Below are positions 57,390 through 64,000 of a stretch of DNA of 64,000 nt, one piece after another. Below the pieces are notes generated by a model. The model made no database searches. It had not been told where the DNA came from and was given only the letters and a program-made list of their open reading frames with translations. Each line of letters starts with the position of its first letter. Position 1 is the stretch's first letter. This DNA comes from Ectopseudomonas khazarica (GTDB taxonomy: Bacteria > Pseudomonadota > Gammaproteobacteria > Pseudomonadales > Pseudomonadaceae), in assembly GCF_004521985.1 (NCBI RefSeq), contig NZ_SBHZ01000017.1:1-64000 (forward strand). Reading direction: 5' to 3'. A program made the position numbers and the translations under genes.

Positions 57390-57466
57390 CCTAGCGGCAG
57401 GCTGCAAGCGGCAGGTCGAGTCGCGCGGTATTGCTTGCGGCTTGTCGCTTGCAGCGTGCGGCGTGG
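57390..57466. repeat. Imperfect palindromic element (CTTGCAGC family)
   Basis: GCGGCAGGCTGCAAGCGGCA (57395-57414) is imperfectly inverted in GCTTGCGG...CGCTTGCAGC (57433-57454). It lies in the 221-base region between the LysR start and leuC, right before the promoter zone. The same family occurs in the leuD-leuB gap. Confidence 0.65.
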
Positions 57467-57600
57467 ACAGATTCCTTTGGGGAATCTCCTAGATGAAAAA
57501 TATGAATTTGAGTTATTCGTGCCGCGATCATAGCATTTCACCCCATAAGCCAAAGGGCCTTTTCGCCCTGGCATAGAAACACGCTGATGAGGTAACGCTG

Positions 57601-59028
57601 ATGGCCGGCAAGACGCTCTACGACAAGCTCTGGGAAATGCACGAAGTGAAACGTCGCGATGACGGTTCCTCGCTGATCTACATCGATCGTCACATCCTTC
57701 ACGAAGTGACGTCGCCACAGGCTTTCGAGGGGCTGCGTCTGGCCGGGCGCAAGCCGTGGCGCATAGACGCCAACATCGCCACCCCGGATCACAACGTGCC
57801 GACCACCCGGGCCGAGCGCCAGGGCGGCCTCGACGCCATCGCCGACGAAGTGTCGCGCATCCAGGTACAGACCCTGGACGAGAACTGCGATGACTTCGGC
57901 ATCCTCGAGTTCAAGATGAACGACGTGCGCCAGGGCATCGTCCACGTCGTCGGTCCGGAGCAGGGCGCTACCCTGCCGGGCATGACCGTGGTCTGCGGCG
58001 ACTCGCACACCTCCACCCATGGCGCCTTCGGTGCGCTGGCGCACGGTATCGGCACCTCCGAGGTCGAGCACGTGCTCGCCACTCAGTGCCTGGTGGCCAA
58101 GAAGATGAAGAACATGCAGGTGCGCGTCGAGGGCAAGCTGCCGTTCGGCGTCACTGCCAAGGACATCGTGCTGGCCGTGATCGGCAAGATCGGCACCGCC
58201 GGTGGCAATGGCCATGCCCTGGAATTCGCCGGCAGCGCCATCCGCGACCTGTCGCTGGAAGGCCGCATGACCATCTGCAACATGTCCATCGAGGCCGGTG
58301 CCCGTGTCGGCCTAGTGGCGGTGGACGAGAAGACCATCGCCTACGTCAAGGATCGTCCGTTCGCGCCCAAGGGCAGCGACTGGGACAAGGCCGTGGCGCA
58401 GTGGCAGAACCTGGTCTCCGACGCCGATGCGGTGTTCGACACCGTGGTCGAGCTTGCCGCCTCCGAGATCAAGCCGCAGGTCAGCTGGGGCACCTCGCCG
58501 GAAATGGTCCTGGCCGTCGACCAGAACGTGCCGGACCCGGCTGTCGAGGCCGACCCGGTGAAGAAGGACTCGATCACCCGTGCGCTGAAGTACATGGGCC
58601 TGGCTGCCAACCAGCCGATCACCGCGATCCAGCTCGACCGCGTGTTCATCGGCTCCTGCACCAACTCGCGCATCGAAGACCTGCGTGCCGCCGCCGAAGT
58701 GGCCAAGGGGCGCAAGGTCGCGGCGACCGTCAAGCAGGCGCTGGTGGTGCCGGGCTCCGGCCTGGTCAAGGCGCAGGCCGAGGCCGAGGGGCTGGACAAG
58801 ATCTTCATCGAGGCCGGTTTCGAATGGCGTGAGCCGGGCTGCTCCATGTGCCTGGCGATGAACCCGGACAAGCTGGGCAGTGGCGAGCATTGCGCGTCCA
58901 CCTCCAACCGCAACTTCGAAGGCCGTCAGGGCGCGGGTGGTCGTACCCACCTGGTGAGCCCGGCCATGGCTGCCGCTGCGGCGGTGACCGGTCGCTTCAT
59001 CGACGTTCGTGAACTGATCCAGGCCTGA
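57601..59028 (+). CDS. leuC: 3-isopropylmalate dehydratase, large subunit
   Basis: Isomerises 2-isopropylmalate to 3-isopropylmalate with LeuD. 475 residues, aconitase fold. [4Fe-4S] ligands in [28 protein letters not shown] and [14 protein letters not shown] at 57601 preceded by GAGG. First gene of leuC-leuD-leuB; leuD follows 11 bases later. Confidence 0.97.
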   Translation: MAGKTLYDKLWEMHEVKRRDDGSSLIYIDRHILHEVTSPQAFEGLRLAGRKPWRIDANIATPDHNVPTTRAERQGGLDAIADEVSRIQVQTLDENCDDFGILEFKMNDVRQGIVHVVGPEQGATLPGMTVVCGDSHTSTHGAFGALAHGIGTSEVEHVLATQCLVAKKMKNMQVRVEGKLPFGVTAKDIVLAVIGKIGTAGGNGHALEFAGSAIRDLSLEGRMTICNMSIEAGARVGLVAVDEKTIAYVKDRPFAPKGSDWDKAVAQWQNLVSDADAVFDTVVELAASEIKPQVSWGTSPEMVLAVDQNVPDPAVEADPVKKDSITRALKYMGLAANQPITAIQLDRVFIGSCTNSRIEDLRAAAEVAKGRKVAATVKQALVVPGSGLVKAQAEAEGLDKIFIEAGFEWREPGCSMCLAMNPDKLGSGEHCASTSNRNFEGRQGAGGRTHLVSPAMAAAAAVTGRFIDVRELIQA

Positions 59029-59039
59029 GGAGCTAGAAG

Positions 59040-59687
59040 ATGAAAGCCTTTACCCAACACACCGGCCTGGTCTGCCCGCTCGATCGGGCCAACGTCGACA
59101 CCGATCAGATCATTCCCAAGCAGTTCCTGAAGTCGATCAAGCGCACCGGTTTCGGTCCGAACCTGTTCGACGAGTGGCGCTACCTGGATGTCGGTCAGCC
59201 GAACCAGGACAACTCCAAGCGCCCGGTCAACCAGGAGTTCGTGCTCAACTTCCCGCGTTACCAGGGGGCCAGCGTGCTGCTGGCACGCGAGAACTTCGGC
59301 TGCGGCTCGTCGCGTGAACACGCGCCCTGGGCGCTGGACGAGTACGGTTTCCGCACGGTGATCGCGCCGAGCTTCGCCGACATCTTCTTCAACAACAGCT
59401 TCAAGAACGGCCTGCTGCCGATCATCCTCAAGGATGCAGAGGTCGATGCACTGTTCGAGCAGGCCGAGGCCACCGAGGGTTACCAGTTGACGGTCGACCT
59501 CGAGACGCAGACCGTGACCCGTCCCGATGGCGTGCAGTACAGCTTCGAGGTCGATGCCTTCCGCAAGCATTGCCTGCTCAACGGCCTGGACGACATCGGC
59601 CTGACCCTGCAGGATCAGGACGCGATCAAGGCCTTCGAGGCCAGCTACCAGCAGGGCAGTCCCTGGCTGTTCGGCGCGATCAAATAA
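59040..59687 (+). CDS. leuD: 3-isopropylmalate dehydratase, small subunit
   Basis: 215 residues; partner of LeuC. Swivel-domain motifs [20 protein letters not shown] and [13 protein letters not shown] are clear. AGGAG lies 6-7 bases before the ATG. Followed by a 100-base gap with a palindromic repeat before leuB. Confidence 0.97.
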   Translation: MKAFTQHTGLVCPLDRANVDTDQIIPKQFLKSIKRTGFGPNLFDEWRYLDVGQPNQDNSKRPVNQEFVLNFPRYQGASVLLARENFGCGSSREHAPWALDEYGFRTVIAPSFADIFFNNSFKNGLLPIILKDAEVDALFEQAEATEGYQLTVDLETQTVTRPDGVQYSFEVDAFRKHCLLNGLDDIGLTLQDQDAIKAFEASYQQGSPWLFGAIK

Positions 59688-59690
59688 CAG

Positions 59691-59766
59691 GAGCTGCAAG
59701 GCGCAAGCTTCAGGCTGCACGTGAAAGCGGCTTGCGCTTGTGGCTTGCAGCTTGAAGCTTGTAGCT
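59691..59766. repeat. Imperfect palindromic element inside the leu operon
   Basis: AGCTGCAAGGCGCAAGCTTC (59692-59711) is imperfectly inverted in GCTTGCAGCTTGAAGCTTGT (59743-59762). It fills most of the leuD-leuB gap and is related to the element at 57390-57466. Confidence 0.7.
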
Positions 59767-59787
59767 ATTTCCGAAGGAAGTCTTTTT

Positions 59788-60867
<1,080 letters not shown>

Positions 60868-60874
60868 TCTTTCC

Positions 60875-60906
60875 AGCCCCGCCGGGGTGGTTCCGGCGGG
60901 CTGTTT
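60875..60906 (+). terminator. Terminator after leuB
   Basis: AGCCCCGCCGG (60875-60885) and CCGGCGGGCT (60893-60902) pair with one bulge, followed by GTTTAT, in the 56-base gap before asd. Confidence 0.75.
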
Positions 60907-60923
60907 ATATAGGTGTAGTCGTT

Positions 60924-62036
60924 ATGAAACGTGTAGGTCTGATCGGTTGGCGTGGCATGGTCGGTTCCGTGCTCATGCAGCGCATGCTGGAGGAGCGGGA
61001 TTTCGACCTGATCGAGCCGGTGTTCTTCACCACTTCCAACGTTGGCGGCCAAGGGCCGGCGATTGGCAAGGACATTGCGCCGCTGAAGGACGCCTACAAC
61101 ATTGACGACCTGAAAGGCCTGGACGTGATCCTGACCTGCCAGGGCGGTGACTACACCAACGAAGTCTTCCCCAAGCTGCGTGAAGCCGGCTGGCAGGGTT
61201 ACTGGATCGATGCCGCCTCCAGCCTGCGCATGGACGACAGCGCGGTGATCGTGCTCGACCCGGTCAACCGCAAGGTGATCGACCAGGCGCTGGATGCCGG
61301 CAGCAAGAACTACATCGGCGGCAACTGCACCGTCAGCCTGATGCTGATGGCGCTCGGTGGCCTGTATGAAGCCGGCCTGGTCGAGTGGATGAGCGCCATG
61401 ACCTATCAGGCCGCCTCCGGTGCCGGTGCGCAGAACATGCGTGAGCTGATCAAGCAGATGGGTGCGATCAACGCCGCTGTCGCGGACGACCTGGCCGACC
61501 CGGCCAGCGCCATCCTCGACATCGACCGCAAGGTCGCCGAGGCCATGCGTGGCGAAGACTTCCCGGTCGACAACTTCGGCATGCCGCTGGCCGGCAGCCT
61601 GATCCCCTACATCGACAAGGAACTGCCTAACGGCCAGAGCCGTGAAGAGTGGAAGGCGCAGGCCGAGACCAACAAGATCCTCGGCCGCTTCAAGAGCCCG
61701 ATCCCGGTCGACGGCATCTGCGTGCGTATCGGTGCCATGCGTTGCCACAGCCAGGCGCTGACCATCAAGCTGAACAAGGATGTGCCGATGGCCGACATCG
61801 AAGGCCTGATCAGTCAGCACAACCCCTGGGTCAAGCTGGTGCCGAACCATCGCGAAGACTCCATCCGCGACCTCGGCCCGACTGCCGTGACCGGTACCCT
61901 GAGCGTACCGGTCGGCCGCCTGCGCAAGCTCAACATGGGCTCGCAGTACCTGGGCGCCTTCACCGTGGGTGACCAGCTGCTGTGGGGCGCGGCCGAGCCG
62001 CTGCGGCGCATGCTGCGAATCCTGCTGGAGCGCTGA
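60924..62036 (+). CDS. asd: Aspartate-semialdehyde dehydrogenase
   Basis: Reduces aspartyl phosphate to the semialdehyde for lysine/DAP, threonine and methionine synthesis. 370 residues. NADP site [14 protein letters not shown], catalytic cysteine in [13 protein letters not shown], and [16 protein letters not shown] with the catalytic His. This is the intact enzyme, unlike its homologue downstream. Confidence 0.97.
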   Translation: MKRVGLIGWRGMVGSVLMQRMLEERDFDLIEPVFFTTSNVGGQGPAIGKDIAPLKDAYNIDDLKGLDVILTCQGGDYTNEVFPKLREAGWQGYWIDAASSLRMDDSAVIVLDPVNRKVIDQALDAGSKNYIGGNCTVSLMLMALGGLYEAGLVEWMSAMTYQAASGAGAQNMRELIKQMGAINAAVADDLADPASAILDIDRKVAEAMRGEDFPVDNFGMPLAGSLIPYIDKELPNGQSREEWKAQAETNKILGRFKSPIPVDGICVRIGAMRCHSQALTIKLNKDVPMADIEGLISQHNPWVKLVPNHREDSIRDLGPTAVTGTLSVPVGRLRKLNMGSQYLGAFTVGDQLLWGAAEPLRRMLRILLER

Positions 62037-62060
62037 GGCGCACCGCAGACGCGTGATGCA

Positions 62061-62100
62061 GACGAAGCCCCGCTACCTCGGTAGCGGGGCTTCGTCGTTT
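62061..62100 (+). terminator. Terminator after asd
   Basis: 16-base arms GACGAAGCCCCGCTAC (62061-62076) and GTAGCGGGGCTTCGTC (62081-62096) with a CTCG tetraloop, followed by GTTTCC. Confidence 0.9.
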
Positions 62101-62171
62101 CCGGGCTTGCAGTTGCGGTGGCAAGAAGGGCGCGGTTACAGTGCCGCTCCTTTTGTGCGGCAGATCGAAGC

Positions 62172-63182
62172 ATGAGCAAAACCATCAATATCGCCCTGGT
62201 CGGCGCCACCGGTCATGTCGGTGAGGCGCTGGTCGAACTGCTCGAGGAGCGCGACTTCCCGGTCAAGGACCTGCATCTCCTGGCCAGTAGCGAGTCCGCC
62301 GGGCAGAGCCTCTCCTTCCGCGGGCGTCAGCTGCGGGTCAGGTCGCTCGAGGCGTTCGATTTCACGCAGGTCCAGCTGGCATTCTTTGCCGCGGGCGTGG
62401 AGGTGACGCGGGCTTTTCACGAGGCCGTGCGTGCTGCCGGCTGTTCGCTGATCGATCTCAGTGCCGCCTTGCCGCTGGATCTGGCGCCGTGCGTTCTGCC
62501 CGAACTGGGCGAGGGCGCAACGCCAGACCTGACTGCGCCGTGGCAGGTGAGCGTGCCGACGCCTTCGGCGACTGCCTGCGCGGTGGTGCTGGCAGCGCTG
62601 AAGCCGCTGTTGCAGCCACGCCAGGTGCAGCTGAATGCCATGCTGTCGATTTCCACGCTGGGTCGCAGTGGCGTGCAGGAGCTGGCGCGGCAGACGGCCG
62701 AGCTGCTCAATGCCCGCCCGCTGGAAACCCAGGCGGTGGATCGCCAGGTCGCCTTCAATGTGCTGGCGCAGGTCGGTGCGGTGGACGAGCAGGGGCACGC
62801 CGAACTGGAGAAGCGTCTGGCCGCCGAGCTGCAGCAACTGTCGGGTTTGCCCGGGCTGGCGGTGGGGGCGACCTGCGCCCTGGTGCCGGTATTCTTCGGT
62901 GACAGCCTGGCACTCGCCATGCAGAGTGACGTGGATATCGATATCGCGGCGGTGCAGCGTCTGCTGGAAACGGCAGCGGGAATCGAACTGGTCGAGGCGG
63001 GCGATTATCCGACGGCGGTGGGTGACGCGGTCGGTCAGGATCTGGTCTATGTCGGGCGCGTTCGTCGTGGTGTGAGCGATCCACGGCAACTCAATTTGTG
63101 GATTGCGTCTGATAATGTGAGAAAAGGCGCCGCCCTGAATGCTGTGCAAATAGCCGAGTTATTGATAAAACACTATCTGTAA
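62172..63182 (+). CDS. Asd homologue lacking catalytic residues (Usg-like)
   Basis: 336 residues, aspartate-semialdehyde dehydrogenase fold with an intact NAD(P) loop (VGATGHVGEALVELLEER). At the active-site loop, where the family has PNCST, it has PTPSATA, with no cysteine; the RVPVxxGHS region of the family reads LVPVFFGDS, with Arg and His replaced by Leu and Asp. It therefore should not act as a dehydrogenase. Usg-type proteins are known next to truA/fimV in other proteobacteria, with no known function. ATG at 62172. Confidence 0.85.
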   Translation: MSKTINIALVGATGHVGEALVELLEERDFPVKDLHLLASSESAGQSLSFRGRQLRVRSLEAFDFTQVQLAFFAAGVEVTRAFHEAVRAAGCSLIDLSAALPLDLAPCVLPELGEGATPDLTAPWQVSVPTPSATACAVVLAALKPLLQPRQVQLNAMLSISTLGRSGVQELARQTAELLNARPLETQAVDRQVAFNVLAQVGAVDEQGHAELEKRLAAELQQLSGLPGLAVGATCALVPVFFGDSLALAMQSDVDIDIAAVQRLLETAAGIELVEAGDYPTAVGDAVGQDLVYVGRVRRGVSDPRQLNLWIASDNVRKGAALNAVQIAELLIKHYL

Positions 63183-63336
63183 AAGATACTTACCTAGAAA
63201 TTTGAAGAATCTTTCTAGCTTGGCAATACTGGCTGAGTTGATTGCTGAATGGGGAGCCGCTCTAGGAGCGGAGGCAGGCAGCAATTACCAAGACCTTCTC
63301 GCAAGCCGAGAAAAAGATAAAACAAGGGATAACGCT

Positions 63337-64000
63337 ATGGTTCGGGTTCGCAAACTAGTGCTGGCAATCGCAGCGGCTTCTGCGCTGTCTTCCGGTATGG
63401 CGCATGCGCTGGGGTTGGGTGAAGTTACCCTGCAATCCTCGTTGAATCAGCCGTTGGTAGCGGAAATCGAATTGCTGGAGGTCCGTGATCTGGCCTCCAA
63501 CGAAGTCATTCCCAGCCTCGCTTCTCCCGAAGACTTCGTGAAGGCGGGTGTCGATCGTCAGTACTTCCTGACCGATCTGAAATTCACCCCTGTGCTGAAG
63601 CCGAACGGCAAGAGCGTGATTCGTGTCACCTCCAGCAAGGTGGTGCGCGAGCCCTATCTCAACTTCCTGGTGGAAGTGCTCTGGCCGAACGGTCGATTGC
63701 TGCGTGAATACACGCTGCTGCTGGACCCGCCGCTGTACTCCCCGCAGACAACCGTAGCGGCCGCGCCCAAGTTGCCGGCAGCAGCCCCGGCGCCGCGCCC
63801 GGCAGCAACGCCCACTGCCAGCAGCAAGCCGGCCGCCGCGCCGCGTCCGACTGCCCCGGCGCCCGCTTCGCGCGCCATCAGCGGCAACGAATACAAGACC
63901 ACGGCCAACGACACCCTCTGGGAAATCGCCCAGCGCGTCGACGGTGGCTCGGTCAATCAGACCATGCTGGCCATTCAGGACCTGAATCCCGACGCCTTCA
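63337..64000 (+). CDS. fimV: FimV-type peptidoglycan-binding motility hub protein, 5' part
   Basis: Open to the window end; 221 codons visible. Signal peptide (KLVLAIAAASALSSGMAHA, cut after AHA), the FimV N-terminal domain (LGLGEVTLQSSLNQPLVAEI, FLVEVLWPNGRLLREYTLLL), a Pro/Ala-rich linker and the start of a LysM domain (YKTTANDTLWEIAQRV). FimV binds peptidoglycan and assembles the type IV pilus and polar regulators. ATG at 63337 with AAGGGAT upstream. The 154-base gap before it shows no gene. Confidence 0.92.
   Translation, partial: MVRVRKLVLAIAAASALSSGMAHALGLGEVTLQSSLNQPLVAEIELLEVRDLASNEVIPSLASPEDFVKAGVDRQYFLTDLKFTPVLKPNGKSVIRVTSSKVVREPYLNFLVEVLWPNGRLLREYTLLLDPPLYSPQTTVAAAPKLPAAAPAPRPAATPTASSKPAAAPRPTAPAPASRAISGNEYKTTANDTLWEIAQRVDGGSVNQTMLAIQDLNPDAF

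Overview
The window is a stretch of Pseudomonas chromosome. From gene order and protein resemblance I place it in or near the P. aeruginosa / P. mendocina (oleovorans) lineage; the species cannot be fixed from sequence alone. The order wbpA...wbpM - comEA-like - class I aminotransferase - uvrB - emrB/emrA - LysR - gltX - tRNA(Ala/Glu) - TetR - hydrolase and, further on, leuC-leuD-leuB-asd-asd homologue-fimV follows the layout known from P. aeruginosa around its B-band O-antigen locus.

Positions 1-596 hold no convincing gene: there is a possible scar of a mannose-1-phosphate guanylyltransferase gene, a candidate promoter and a leader hairpin. Positions 597-35886 are a complete Wzy-dependent O-antigen locus, all genes on the plus strand and mostly overlapping by 1-11 bases. 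It starts with wbpA-wbpB-wbpC-wbpD-wbpE, the route from UDP-GlcNAc to UDP-GlcNAc3NAcA, with an acyltransferase inserted. A serotype-specific block follows (6.5-28.2 kb): an epimerase, a sugar aminotransferase, two AsnB-like amidotransferases, a FemAB-like aminoacyl/acyl transferase, a PglD-like acetyltransferase, a methyltransferase, a glycosidase-fold protein, five glycosyltransferases (three of them related to one another), a second SDR epimerase, an FAD oxidoreductase, a Wzy candidate and two Wzx-type proteins. The distal part is the WbjB / RmlD-like reductase / WbjD trio for a UDP-N-acetyl-L-6-deoxyhexosamine (L-QuiNAc or L-FucNAc), then wbpV, the initiating transferase wbpL, a second PglD-like acetyltransferase and wbpM. 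No wzz and no WbpI-type epimerase were found.

Positions 35.9-46.1 kb return to conserved housekeeping genes: a ComEA-like DNA-binding protein, tRNA-Asn with degenerate tandem remnants, an aromatic/aspartate aminotransferase, uvrB, a 112-bp tandem repeat block, an EmrAB-type efflux pair with a divergent LysR regulator, and gltX. A triplicated tRNA-Ala(GGC)/tRNA-Glu(TTC) array fills 46.26-46.97 kb behind one strong promoter.

Positions 47.1-57.4 kb carry a TetR regulator with an alpha/beta hydrolase, a 7TM GGDEF cyclase, a thioesterase, a small exported protein, dusC, an ibpA-like heat-shock gene with a sigma-32-like promoter and ROSE-like RNA thermometer, a large PAS-GGDEF-EAL protein and a LysR regulator divergent from leuC. 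The end (57.6-64.0 kb) is leuCDB, asd, an Asd homologue that has lost its catalytic residues, and the 5' part of fimV, cut by the window edge.
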